A stretch of 64,000 nt of DNA from Cyanidium caldarium. Taxonomy: Eukaryota > Rhodophyta > Bangiophyceae > Cyanidiales > Cyanidiaceae. Of the stretch, positions 10,801 to 18,155 are shown piece after piece. Location of the stretch: the NCBI GenBank assembly GCA_026184775.1, contig JANCYW010000006.1:310001-374000 (forward strand), given 5' to 3'. The first letter of the stretch is position 1. Each line of letters opens with the position of its first letter. Made by a program: the position numbers and the translations under genes. Below the pieces are notes generated by a model, which was not told the origin of the DNA, did no database searches, and was given only the letters and a program-made list of their open reading frames with translations.

Positions 10801-11648
10801 CAGGCCGACGTGTCGTCAGCCTGACGGGTGGCATCGAACGGCTCCCAGAACAGACGCACGCCGTGCAACAGCAGCTTGCGAGCCACAATGGCCTGCACCG
10901 GGCGCGTCGGCGCCTCGTCCGCTGGGACATCCGTGGTGTTGGCTTCCCAATCGGCGGTGTGAAGCGACTCCAGCAGCACGCCGGTGCGCCACGCGTAACC
11001 TGGCTCGCCGGCCTCCGCCTCTCGACGCGACTTGGGCAACGCATCCTCCAACGCGATGACCACGTTGCGCACCCGAATATGCAGCCGATCGGTCACATAA
11101 CCGATCATGCGTTCGACATACCCCGAGCCGAAAAACGACCAGTCGCGGGTCGTGCCCCCCGGCGAGCCGCTCCAGGCGTTGGCCAGCGAGCCGATGCCCT
11201 GCCACGATGGCGGCGACGACTCCGTCGCCGACTTTACCTCTTCCTGGTCGTCGCGACGCGCTAGCGCCGCCCGCATTCGCTCCAAACGCTGCTTGTTGTC
11301 CCAGAGCAACACCGTGCGCTGGTAGCGCTTCAGGCCGCTCTCGGTCCACTTGTCCGTATCCACCTCTTGCAACGCCAACACCACCTGCAAATCCGCCACG
11401 TCAACCTTCACTTGTCCCTGCACGTTCACATCGACGCGCAAATGCCCCAAACTCGCGCTGCGCACAGAGAACGGTGCGCCCAGCTGGCGCAGCAGGTCGC
11501 GCACCCGCTCGGCATCCAGACGCACCGACCGCAGCTCCAGCGCGTTGCTCCGACCGAACGCCAGCCCCAAATTCTGTCGTTCCAGCCCGCCTTCCACAAA
11601 CTGTCCAACATACTGGGCTACCAGCGATACTACCGCGCGCTCCAACAT
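1833..11648 (-). CDS. VPS13: VPS13-family bridge-like lipid transfer protein
   Basis: An intronless gene of about 3,270 residues. I place the start at the ATG at 11648 because it begins MLERAVVSLVAQYVGQFVE, the canonical start of the chorein_N domain. The frame continues upstream without an ATG that looks better. VPS13 proteins form a long hydrophobic groove that moves phospholipids between membranes at contact sites. The chorein N-terminus (residues 1 to about 110) is clear. The middle is long and mostly beta-rich, with low-complexity Ser/Thr/Pro inserts. The C-terminus has an ATG_C-like segment with a GKGIVTGLGGTALDVGQS motif and alternating hydrophobic residues, followed by a disordered tail. 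The length matches VPS13 (3,000-4,000 residues). It diverges from a DHHC enzyme across about 360 bp. A Thr/Ser tract at 7521-7561 is encoded by a palindromic (GAC)n(GTC)n repeat. Confidence 0.9.
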   Translation of the reverse strand: MLERAVVSLVAQYVGQFVEGGLERQNLGLAFGRSNALELRSVRLDAERVRDLLRQLGAPFSVRSASLGHLRVDVNVQGQVKVDVADLQVVLALQEVDTDKWTESGLKRYQRTVLLWDNKQRLERMRAALARRDDQEEVKSATESSPPSWQGIGSLANAWSGSPGGTTRDWSFFGSGYVERMIGYVTDRLHIRVRNVVIALEDALPKSRREAEAGEPGYAWRTGVLLESLHTADWEANTTDVPADEAPTRPVQAIVARKLLLHGVRLFWEPFDATRQADDTSAWKRPSPDFAHLQACVQQGGGTVLGPSALELAVGVAGFQSAFQTTLEVHLRDIALQISKRQYSDMLSAAFRAGLGKGGDTLIGALVFMSHEAQLQELAARHRPLLHAHTGEPPAQRRLRFALRCARDVARRALQQRSMQRVLEHIRQRRVYARTYILAHFADDLRAQKRLRQMEASMPLEEVLTMRAHAERVLTDSGDVVVALERLLVPTVLPMAVRQQRWAMLAVHWVLRTLIGVLVRLLHVASGLTSGRAVQRLTRFIDAHRHRLRPPRGGADGDAATSSHQRVREPTAAMRALYRQVASTVASDFTTYARHFGAAPTVASGATHTAGALLQLRVRLPAVTLRALAAPTSLVMAARLQRLAFDLAVLPDNTLKMSACGETIRVVDAEQQVMVENRTISESSAADSQLQFRLQLPVNGPLELYLGFWPLSVYATRGRILGLLRFWIPETLLRYAEVGREYTAEMLNQVQMQLGEVVDSGLWLNPPPTMVSLHFGALQVHLEDYAGGGGEADSVVRVESPAAMAAGEHLVAEVGELHIYAGDAITLAPLRERTDHDALVSGAAFGEIRERAARAYEAERALAGGDDDDDRVTKGRDAATDDNFEDPYASLHFHTRSVVLIRFSGVQVGSCCTATLDRPSRHRDIVRLDSVVLGVASELGRGGHLDAVASARANLSIRVGHVIASVAASDILKLARIVLSYASLGREVQSILLGSVATPTSDTSETEASTLMPVLAAVDAVGGGQGLMSTRSPSKSLAAAAAESGAVPDLLAYIRQVRDTSLAQKRSAIRAGSSRFVEHPLALRLGLSVAVVGGIQAALVLDVADETCRGNLYGQPCVSARLMAQCDLAVLNNQAMMVDVAVGGISSRVGEASADAEERLLLAPFAAVGNVFVSPSNATTNRRHIAADMECEPIDVILPLGVVTEVRDRLLAFARRAQTELQRQEAAAGGSTSTVSLPPSSKADLPADTSAESIESSHEDTAAASIDENRYEMVTPRHGALVLLHMGGPSCGAFVGVDVVDGTMQAPCPLEQAVRFRVLHARDIRETGRFALQAEAEDAAVNGRLVADVGDAATTDGNERRSATTTTTSSSSSSSSALRLVSAPLHPDQLTHGDSGTTTDSMAMRTPSAQQTPPSGAIFWEVLRPATVSAGVLLRNCQTGRLIGGCATWEAVAAGEENERQPLEAVSSVVSACALRLMTERRARAVSRSRLRTQVGVRFHLEGAMLRLTDIGEPPVRAENPLLAFTAAPVTLDAWMRQRSRTDELDVDLSVQAQVAIDTYQVLQCLWYPILEPLPLTVSVASRGRHRTLLADLQVGGRGRGMNLNVGPAELGRLSAVGAEIALPVSRKRGLYGAFALHNESEFCVALRYDDEAGAPQSAHAGQVVALRPPMLQRQSSLVRWRDVAGRPGKQTLTGVRRNQIANVVMEVGGYGALPTFPVDAEDVVRLGLPTGAAGSAAVSTATDSAREMTTTTTTMSAAERSPSSTAAVSATSEPTLTRRIPSGAFSGAATTKTPERAASRGRALSWLRQSDGFRHHFYLYSKVKLTNTSRTVALDALGLLDIPSSTSTTMLSLDRLRHAHCQHGSGTGARTLKTAESTPPITTTTTAARHRTFPWFGRRPHRDTDGRDSKTARPSSPSPSTPSGDGELWIPLPCGDVARGTVGHLAPGDSAYFGTVFCPKRVRLQCSGAEQCVSFAALSRPGKSGKSYLVARGATAATPATVLNVRYAPGERFVTEYTVGPPLTLVSALPCTARLQVRLATSATAAPSASPSPPPLLLECPFTSGQWVELFEFDVRGRPHTVSLSLDDGQSWLVLATVSFAPDRSDRNAVDMALHLAAKQTLISPDGCFRVKRLHVPLRGALLYVYAPYLLYNAVRGVDVQVEYADRRQRWMMHRGAKSMRSATKGVMRRAARAIGRVFGGRRRPTGDDVDDEDKASGEEPRDGEALASETPDTLSVASGRSSSDEADGAEAIEMASGSDAEATTTASPGGTPSTLTPASSAQLSLVAAASTKSASQTAAKYLLPAATRASGALTPTANSARAPLLMWRSEYAVLSTARCRKGGQLVRLAPLPQGNPGFAIPAERRHHQLELVTEMGVDDRLSAEGIPRTLLPLVHTVHLCLRFEMVNLTEEDIWLIDALDYELQRKGGEDTAIEGERGDAATTAPCPGDRLPVGVFLPPSRGRGQPFTFHVGNRHRQLRLRFGNTGWSGLIDATSLAPTSAMLPPRRSTANTASSSLQVASAYRSMYFDAQTSGKRIFCRFLGTPLPGTTILVVNRTGVRLVVCQKRRHQHGVPVEEAVSPRSSDTESPGGLSEVPLDVLRRVRRMASGSPTRSLALAVMPRSQSVFTWPEPLGSARVHVSAGKQAVEAMVAAAAAAVDGDAEPASDAKHVTVDTRKLSMQPLRARLAGREMLLRMGADGPQRYLLVEEVQSSDSPTTTPVEVERARFDYLQPINMSRLRLYVALPRLSLLLRDRQAWGVLQLQLQGLQAGVEVGVRGEVECALLVADVAVNNRVPESGVDVMLAGAPRKRGNVSSSTSSPQPPPPPSSSSSSATTSVGAVRPTTPSTPFAQLTFGSCTRERLLYVRSLQTAVERVSLVLDTQIVWRVAAVAVQVLDELQSMMGTDVVLLQRTTAPPDAEAADGVGSASSRSRRSIAGMFAEDRVVAVYVNAGAVDDVDCVFTWRPASLPHRHELGALEHRANEALMQRLRFALAYVPRVTNAVVSLPSIALHEHFSTMRQLQRQVVQHYTWAALRNWHMLVGSLDMLGAPMNVWGTASERAKHVGKQLRELHLASAGKGIVTGLGGTALDVGQSFAGAVTAVSGMAYAKATRNRVWKALSRPMAASSSGGAGSSGGGSARGARSTARYRSGAPSPSGDSGASPPTTPTAALSAGVLGSSSRPGAGAAQKQEARTPERSGVDDDNNKDELNKRPSLRSALLGVTESACPTATQWEARARLGGAGRLVGGTTPASSDADVAASDHDSTRS
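7521..7561. repeat. Palindromic (GAC)n/(GTC)n trinucleotide tract inside VPS13
   Basis: About eight GAC units run directly into about five GTC units. The result is a perfect palindrome centred between 7545 and 7546 with arms of about 16 bp. In the VPS13 frame it encodes a run of Thr followed by a run of Ser. Confidence 0.9.
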
Positions 11649-12010
11649 TTTTGGTGATGGGCACCGAAATGGTGTACAAGAGGAATCTCGGCGCCCCAGG
11701 CCTGCGCGGCCACCCGAGAATGCTCGGCCCGATGCCTGCGCGGTCGCAGCGAACGGCGATCGCGACTGGACACCGATCGCTCGCCTGGCGATCGGTCGGT
11801 TCTCTGTGACGAAATATCGTTGTAACATATGGGTGGCGCGGAGCATGGTGCAGCGGTCCCCTCGCGGATGCAACAATGGGGGCTCGCTCGCGTGGCGTGA
11901 TGGAATGTTGCAGTGGAGCAGATAAGGGATGGTAATGACCCCACCGAGTCCATTGGTGACAATCGCAGTGGGGAGGTAGTGGGCGGAATTCCTCTACTGA
12001 TTTCACTCCC
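11649..12010. other. Shared promoter region of VPS13 and the DHHC gene
   Basis: A 362 bp spacer between divergent genes. I see no convincing gene, RNA or clear TATA element. The VPS13 frame stays open through part of it using non-ATG codons, but nothing there looks conserved. Confidence 0.5.
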
Positions 12011-13117
12011 ATGATGCGCTGGCGACGGGTGCTGCGCCCGCTCGCGCGACCCCTACGGTGGAGTCGGCGCTGGGTGGCGCGCCACTGGCACACCGCGATA
12101 ACGGTAGTGACACGAGTCGCTGGGCCGTTCTTCTGTATGCTGGCGGTGGTGCTCATCCTGCTGGTGGTGTTGGCTTACTTTTGGGACGTGTTGCCGGTTA
12201 TGCGCACCACCGGGACGTACGACGTGACTCGGTGGTCGTACCGCGGTCTGTTGGCGCTCCACCTTGGCATATCGGTGCATCTGTTGTTGCAAGTGCTGTA
12301 CAACTACGCGGCCACGGTGCTGGTGCGGCCCGGATGGCCTCCCGACGCCCAGTCGCTGCCTCTCCGCGGGGCGCCGCACGAGCCCACGCTCCTATCCGAC
12401 ACCCGCGACTCCGCTCGCAGACGTTGGTGTCGCTGGTGCAACTGCTGGAAACCGCCGCGGGCACACCACTGCTCGGTGTGTCGTCGCTGCGTGCTCAAAA
12501 TGGATCACCACTGTATTTGGATGAACACGTGTGTCGGTTACCGCAATTATCGATACTTTTTGCTGACGCTGTGGTTTCTGGTGCTGGGCTGTGTGCACAC
12601 GGCGGTTACCGCCGGCTTTCTCCTGTTTCGCTATGAGGAGCGTCGCACACTGCAAGCCAACGTCCGAGTGCTGTACTGTTTCGTGGTGACGGTGGCCGTG
12701 GGGGTGGCGCTGCTGGTGCTGCTCCTGTTTCACATGTATCTCGTGCTGCGGGGCCAGACGACCATCGAGTTTTTCGCCGATCACGATCGAACGCGGGCCG
12801 GTCGGCCATCAGCGGGCAAGGCAAGCGCCGCTGCTTCCAACATCACCGGTCAGCATCGGTGGAGTTTGGGTGTGCGGAACAACCTGCAAGCGGTGTTCGG
12901 TGCGCGACACTCGCTCGGGCGATACCTGCTGTGGCCGGTGGGCCCGGCGAACCGCATCGAGAGCGCATGGGGCGACGGGTACGCGTGGGCCGTGCGACAC
13001 GGGGTGACGGGAGATGACGGCAATGGGGGATGTGGGGCAGAGGCGTGGCCGGACGACTCGGAGGTGAGCAGCGAGGGCTATCTGTCCGAGACGGATTCCG
13101 ACCCCGGCTGGCCGTGA
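12011..13117 (+). CDS. DHHC-type protein S-palmitoyltransferase
   Basis: A 368-residue membrane enzyme that attaches palmitate to cysteines of proteins on Golgi or other endomembranes. Two hydrophobic segments (about residues 38-60 and 78-103) precede the cytosolic Cys-rich domain (about 139-190). That domain contains the zinc ligands and the intact DHHC motif (165-168, in KMDHHCIWMNTCVGYRNYRYF). Two more membrane segments follow (about 183-206 and 220-245). The TTxE motif (TTIE, 250-253) comes right after the last membrane segment, as the family requires. The C-terminal tail is acidic and Ser-rich. The start is the first ATG of the frame, a tandem Met-Met. The paralogue and its substrates cannot be told from sequence. 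It converges with the FKBP fusion gene across about 110 bp. Confidence 0.93.
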   Translation: MMRWRRVLRPLARPLRWSRRWVARHWHTAITVVTRVAGPFFCMLAVVLILLVVLAYFWDVLPVMRTTGTYDVTRWSYRGLLALHLGISVHLLLQVLYNYAATVLVRPGWPPDAQSLPLRGAPHEPTLLSDTRDSARRRWCRWCNCWKPPRAHHCSVCRRCVLKMDHHCIWMNTCVGYRNYRYFLLTLWFLVLGCVHTAVTAGFLLFRYEERRTLQANVRVLYCFVVTVAVGVALLVLLLFHMYLVLRGQTTIEFFADHDRTRAGRPSAGKASAAASNITGQHRWSLGVRNNLQAVFGARHSLGRYLLWPVGPANRIESAWGDGYAWAVRHGVTGDDGNGGCGAEAWPDDSEVSSEGYLSETDSDPGWP

Positions 13118-13227
13118 CTACCAGGGGGCGGCGTGGATGGCGCGATTCTGTCCCCGTCTGGCGGCGGCAGCGATGACAGTGTCAGAGCGTCATATCCTCC
13201 CATCTTTTATCACCGCCGTCGGCTGCA

Positions 13228-13642
13228 TCAGGCGTTGGTAGTCTCGGGCGGCACGTCGGTCTGTACCATCTCGATGTCAAAGATGAGGAGCGCGTTCTTC
13301 GGCAGCATCTGGCCGAACATGTCCGACATACCATCACACGCGTCCGGATGCACATAAACCGTGCGCGTCTCGCCCTCGGACATGTCCAGAATGGCACGAC
13401 GCAGCGCCGATGGGGCGTCGCCCACTTTCAGCGTTAGCGGCGTCACCATCTCGCCGTCGTCCTCCGCGGGGCAGGTGAAGAAGAAACGACCGTCCAGGAG
13501 GCGCCCTTGCAAGATCAAGGTCACATACGACGCATCGCCGCTGCACTTCTTGCCCGTGCCACCTCGCTGCGCACCGCGTCTGCGTGCGGCCGCCGCGCCG
13601 CGCTCACCCTGTCCGCCGTCTCTCTCGCCGTCGTCGTCGTCG

Positions 13643-13674
<32 letters not shown>

Positions 13675-14994
13675 CTCCACCTGCATCTCCTCCCACAGAA
13701 TGCGCCCCTCCTCCAGCGGTTTGAACATGTCCGGCATCGACTTGGCGGTCTCGAAAAATGCCCGCGCCTCCTCCAGGTTGGCTTCGCCCAGCACGTCGTT
13801 GGCCAGGCTCTGCAACTGGCCCATCTGGCGTTCGTACTCGGACACGTCCATGGGAAAGTCTTTGCCGGCCAGGGCATCGCGCAGGCCGCGAATCACCAGG
13901 TCGTGATCGAGACCGAACGCCGAGTTCAGCAACGCTTGGCCCAGCGCGAAACCGTACCCCTCGGACAACTTGTTGGTATCGAGGCTCTTTTCGCGCGCCA
14001 GCTGTCGCGTGCGCTCGTCGCGCAACCGAGCGCTCTCACGCGCCGCCTGTGCCGCGTCCTCGGTGATGTCCGGTTCGTCGTCAGCGTCAGCCACGCCGCC
14101 GGTCATCGGACTCCGGCGCCCAGCAGTCGCGGCGGCGGCCATCGCATCACCGCCGCCACCCTCTACTCCCGTGCGACCCTGCTGCGCGAACAGCTCGCGC
14201 GCCGCTTGCATCGACTCGGCCCACTTGTCGGGATCGTCCACCACCTCCCGGAAATGCGGGTCGGCGTCCATCCACTGACGCAGGAACGGATTATTCAGTA
14301 GCGCCTGCCGCGATTCCTCCTGCTTCTCCGGCGAACTGAAGTATTCTTGCAGTGCTGGCGAGTCCCACAAACCGCTCATCATCTGCGCCATCTGCGACAT
14401 CATCTGCATCGTGTCGGCAGAGGAGGCGCCGCCAGCACCGCCACCACCACCACCACCACCGCTCATCATCGCCTCCAGCAACCGCGTCGGGTCGGCTGCA
14501 GCACTGCCGCTGGCGCCGCGGTTGCCGCCTCGCGATCCCGCCGACGCGGCGCTCATATTCTGCAGCTGCCGCATCAGCGCGTCCACGTCGGGTGCACCGC
14601 CGCCGCCGCCGCCCACTGTCGAACGCCCACGAGCGCCGGCAGCTGCCGCCCGGGCACCGCCACCCTCTTTGCCGCCGCTGCCGGAGCGCGCCCTCGTCGC
14701 GGCGCCCGTGGCACTCGCCGTCGACACTGCACCGCCTGTCGCCGCACCGTTGCCCACGTTGCGCACCACGCTCATGGTCGCCTCAGACACATCGTCACCG
14801 ATTCCATACTGCGCCAACGACCCCGAAACATCATCCAGCACCTTGCCCTTGTACATGATGAGCTGATTCGCCGGCGGTATGCCGGCCTTGCGCTCCACAG
14901 CCGCCTGCAGCTCGGTCACCGTCGTCTGATTGCCGCGCTCGGCGGCAATTTCCACCTTTTTGCCGTTGAAACAGCGCACGTGAAGCGTCAACAT
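13228..14994 (-). CDS. Ubiquitin-like / STI1 / FKBP fusion protein (588 aa)
   Basis: Four recognisable parts in one uninterrupted frame. Residues 1-78 are a ubiquitin-like domain (MLTLHVRCFNGKKVEI, then a GIPPANQLIMYKGKVLDD core). Residues about 205-268 look like an STI1/ubiquilin repeat, with a Met-rich amphipathic lead, ALLNNPFLRQWMDADPHF and a DPDKW motif. Residues about 342-415 match the FKBP_N dimerisation region of MIP/FkpA-type isomerases (YGFALGQALLNSAFGLD, IRGLRDALAGK). After an Asp-only tract (about 440-456), residues about 486-582 are an FKBP-type domain ending MLPKNALLIFDIEMV. The FKBP pocket looks degenerate: FDSS, the pocket Trp and the AYG tyrosine are absent. The protein is probably a chaperone or a proteasome-linked adaptor rather than an active isomerase, which is inference. 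Gly/Ala-rich linkers separate the parts. I know no described protein with this order. Confidence 0.8.
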
Positions 14995-15180
14995 GATGAT
15001 GACAAGCCGGTGGTCAGCTCGATGTCTGGGAAGATCCGTTGCGGGACGGCAGCGCTTCCCTGATCAGGTCGCGCAGGTGTGGTGGGGCGTCTTGCAGGGT
15101 GAGCGGCCGAACGTCGCCGCGATGATCGGACGGCGTTCCGTTCCTCTGCGGCAGGTCGGTGGAACGGAAGCGGTTGAGAC

Positions 15181-15198
15181 AGAGAGAGAGAGAGAGAG
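15181..15198. repeat. (GA)n microsatellite in GlnRS 5' flank
   Basis: Nine AG units lie about 110 bp upstream of the first GlnRS ATG, in the 5' leader or promoter. Confidence 0.85.
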
Positions 15199-15310
15199 CG
15201 CGGCGAGCACAAGCACATCGGGTTGCGCACCTCCGTGAGGGAGAAGGGCAGTGAGTCAACGCCAAAAAGAGAATCCCGGTGAAGCACTGCTGCAGCGGCC
15301 GGTTTCCGAG

Positions 15311-17860
15311 ATGGATAACTGTCACAATGTCCCGACGGAAGCGCCGGGCAACGGTTCCGAGTGGCGGGATCGGGTGCGGCACCGCCTGCAGGCTCTCGGT
15401 TTGAGCGAGCGAGCACTCCGTGCCGCCTCCAAATCGGATCGGACGCTGAAAGCCCTGGAAGAGGCGTTTGACCTGGCCTGCTTTTCGGAGCGGGACGGGC
15501 TGCCAGACGCGTCTGCTGTGTCCGACCGGGCATCGCTCCTGTACACCGCGGTGATGAAGTTGGCGCCGGCGGCGGCGCCGTATCGAGCGCAGCTGTTCGT
15601 GGCCGTCGGCGACGGGCGCGTCGACAACAACGCCAAATTGGACGCGGCGTGCGAGTATTTGACGGCGCTGGGCAAAGCCGGGACGGCCACGCCCGAGTCG
15701 TTGGACGTCGCTGCCTTCAACGACGCGTGCGGCGCTGGCGTCCATTACGACGACGAGGCGTTGCGGGCGGCTGTAGAGGCCGAGCTGCAAGCGGTAAGGT
15801 CGGAATTGCTGGAGCGGCGATACGCCTTTCCGGTGGGCGTGTTGATGGCGGCGGTCAACAAGCGTTTGCGCTTCGCCGACGGGAAGCGCGTCAAGGCCGC
15901 CATCGATCGAGGCCTTGAACAGGTGCTGGGGCCGCGGCAGCCCGCGGATGACCAGCCGGCCAAAGGCGCCAGCAACAGCAATAGCAGCACCGTCAAGAAG
16001 ACGCGCGATGCGCCCCAGAAACTGCCGCGACCGCAACCGGTGACGGACGCCGCCCGCGAGGAGGACGAGCGTCTGGCGCACGACCCGCTGTCGGCGCTGC
16101 CGGAGACGTTTGAGGCGCGTGACCTGGCCTCCATGCGAAACACGCCCGAACTGCTCGAAGCGCAGCGCCGCCATTCGGGCGGGTGCGCAGTGATCACCCG
16201 CTTCCCGCCCGAGCCCAACGCGCACCTGCACTGCGGGCACACCAAGGCGATGCTGCTGGACTTTGGGTACGCCATGCGCCACGGCGGCCGCTGCATTCTG
16301 CGCTTCGACGACACGAACCCCGAAGCCGAGGACATCGAGTACATTCGCTCGATCATCGAGGCGGTGCACTGGATGGGATACCGCCCGCACGCCATCACCC
16401 ACTCCTCGGACTATTTCGACCAGCTGTACGAGCTGGCGTTGGAGCTGATTCGCCGCGGCAAGGCGTACGTGTGCCACCAGAGCGCCGACCAGATGGCCGC
16501 CTACCGCGAGAGCAAACGCCATTCGCCGTGGCGCGACCGGCCCGTGGAGGAGAATTTGCACCTGTTCAACCGGATGCGCCAGGGGGTGTTCGAGGAGGGC
16601 GCGGCCACATTGCGCATGAAGATCGACATGCAGCACCCGAACCCGTCTATGCGCGACCCGGTCGCCTATCGCATCAAGTACGTGCCGCACCCGCACGTGG
16701 GCGACCGCTGGTGCATCTACCCATCGTACGACTTTACGCACTGTCTGGTGGACTCGCTGGAGTGGGTCACGCACTCGCTGTGCACGCTGGAGTTTGAGGT
16801 CCGCCGCGACTCGTATTACTGGCTGTTGGAGGCGCTCGACATGTATCGCCCGTATGTGTTCGAGTTTAGTCGGCTGAACTTGTCGCACACGGTGTTGAGC
16901 AAACGGCGTCTGACGCAGATCGTGGAACGCGGTCTGGTGCGCGGCTGGGACGACCCGCGCATGCCCACGCTGGTGGGTATGCGCCGGCGCGGATATCGCC
17001 CGCAGGCGATCAACCACTTCGTGGCCAGCGTGGGGTTTTCGCGCGCGGAGAACAACGTCAGCGTCCAAAAGTTGGAGGCGTGCGTGCGCCGTTACATGGA
17101 CGAGCACGCGCCGCGGCGCATGGTGGTGCTGGATCCGTTGCGAGTGGTGATCGAGAACTGGGACGCGTTGCTGCCGGCGGATGACACCGCCGGGCTGGCG
17201 CTGCAGGTGCCCAACCACCCGAAGCGGCCGGAGATGGGCACCTACGCGCTGCGCCTCACCCGCGTCATCTACGTGGATCGGTCGGATTTCCGCCTGCAGG
17301 ATGAGAAGGACTATTACGGGCTGGCGCCTGGTAAGGGCGTGCTGTTGCGACACAGCGGACAGGCCATCCGCGTGGTCGGCTACGAACCGCCCGATGCGGC
17401 GGATGTGGCTCGGGTGCATACCTTGCGCGCGCAACTGGTGTTGCCGACGTCACCCTCAGCACCGGGGGCGAATGCCCGCCCGCCCAAATTCAAGGGCGTG
17501 CTGCACTGGACCAGTGCGGCCAGCGCGGTATGCGAGTGCCGCCTCTACTCGCACATGTTCCGACACGAGAACCCGCTCGAGGCGATAGAGGATGTCAACG
17601 GCGAAGCCGCGGCGCCGAGCGACTGGCTCCACGACTTTGATCCGCACAGCGAGGTGGTGCTGTCGCAAGCGCGATGCGAACCGTCGCCGACCGATTGGCA
17701 AGCGGGCAACATCTTCCAATTTGAGCGGGTGGGCTTTTTCTGTGTCGACCCCGACAGCCGACCACTGCGCCCAGCCGCTACCGGCGGCGACACCGCGACG
17801 TGGCACTGGGTCTTCAACCGCACCGTGACCCTCCGGGAATCGTATAAAAAGTTCGCCTGA
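15311..17860 (+). CDS. QARS1: Glutaminyl-tRNA synthetase, eukaryotic type
   Basis: Charges tRNA-Gln with glutamine. The first ATG (15311) gives 849 residues; the frame extends upstream only from a GTG. The N-terminal 250 residues are the two-part GlnRS-specific appended domain, which is related to GatB/YqeY tails. After a Ser/Lys-rich linker comes the class I catalytic core with TRFPPEPNAHLHCGHTKAM (the HIGH motif as HLHCGH) and FDDTNPE. The KMSKS region reads VLSKR in NLSHTVLSKRRL. The C-terminal beta-barrels for anticodon binding follow (DFRLQDEKDYYGL and a final WVFNRTVTLRESYKK). Length and motif order are those of eukaryotic GlnRS. An 806-residue open frame on the opposite strand is a by-product of codon bias. 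Confidence 0.97.
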   Translation: MDNCHNVPTEAPGNGSEWRDRVRHRLQALGLSERALRAASKSDRTLKALEEAFDLACFSERDGLPDASAVSDRASLLYTAVMKLAPAAAPYRAQLFVAVGDGRVDNNAKLDAACEYLTALGKAGTATPESLDVAAFNDACGAGVHYDDEALRAAVEAELQAVRSELLERRYAFPVGVLMAAVNKRLRFADGKRVKAAIDRGLEQVLGPRQPADDQPAKGASNSNSSTVKKTRDAPQKLPRPQPVTDAAREEDERLAHDPLSALPETFEARDLASMRNTPELLEAQRRHSGGCAVITRFPPEPNAHLHCGHTKAMLLDFGYAMRHGGRCILRFDDTNPEAEDIEYIRSIIEAVHWMGYRPHAITHSSDYFDQLYELALELIRRGKAYVCHQSADQMAAYRESKRHSPWRDRPVEENLHLFNRMRQGVFEEGAATLRMKIDMQHPNPSMRDPVAYRIKYVPHPHVGDRWCIYPSYDFTHCLVDSLEWVTHSLCTLEFEVRRDSYYWLLEALDMYRPYVFEFSRLNLSHTVLSKRRLTQIVERGLVRGWDDPRMPTLVGMRRRGYRPQAINHFVASVGFSRAENNVSVQKLEACVRRYMDEHAPRRMVVLDPLRVVIENWDALLPADDTAGLALQVPNHPKRPEMGTYALRLTRVIYVDRSDFRLQDEKDYYGLAPGKGVLLRHSGQAIRVVGYEPPDAADVARVHTLRAQLVLPTSPSAPGANARPPKFKGVLHWTSAASAVCECRLYSHMFRHENPLEAIEDVNGEAAAPSDWLHDFDPHSEVVLSQARCEPSPTDWQAGNIFQFERVGFFCVDPDSRPLRPAATGGDTATWHWVFNRTVTLRESYKKFA

Positions 17861-17994
17861 GACGAATAGAGAGTACGGAATGCTCTCGATAAGAGGAAGA
17901 CTGGTTGATGCATTCGACGCGACACGTTCCGCAGCGTGCAAGTCTCGGCCGAACCGCGCGGTGGGCAGTTTGTCGAAATTCGCCGCCCGCCCGC

Positions 17995-18023
17995 TCGATC
18001 GATCGATCGATCGATCGATCGAT
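17995..18023. repeat. (ATCG)n tetranucleotide repeat
   Basis: Seven uninterrupted units. Every unit contains GATC and ATCGAT. Confidence 0.95.
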
Positions 18024-18114
18024 GGCCGGGGCGCGATGCGCTGCGCGACCGCGGGCGTGCGCGCTCCGCTTCCACCCGCTGCCAGGGCGCGCGCGTGCGC
18101 ACAGACGAATGACC

Positions 18115-18124
18115 CTTATATGGG
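18115..18124 (+). promoter_or_regulatory. Possible TATA-like element
   Basis: CTTATATGGG lies about 32 bp before the chosen ATG of the lipid transfer gene. It is one of the few AT-rich words in this flank. Whether it positions transcription is unknown, and the leader would be short. Confidence 0.3.
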
Positions 18125-18155
18125 AGTCGACGCCAATAGTACCGGGCAACACACG

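Larger units (their letters stand above)
17861..18155. other. Leader/promoter of the GLTP-like gene with (ATCG)n repeat
   Basis: A 295 bp spacer between two same-strand genes. It holds a perfect tetranucleotide repeat (ATCG)n at 17995-18023 and a TATA-like CTTATATGGG at 18115-18124. The frame of the downstream gene is open through most of it, but that translation is Arg/Ala-rich and unlike the family. Confidence 0.6.

Noticed and set aside
15014-17434. 806-codon open frame antisense to GlnRS
   Set aside because: GC-rich codon bias removes stops on the opposite strand. The translation is His/Arg/Val-rich with no family motif, while the plus strand has all GlnRS signatures.
17995-18023. Dam-type or recombination site at the (ATCG)n repeat
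   Set aside because: A simple tetranucleotide microsatellite explains it; there are no flanking inverted arms or associated genes.
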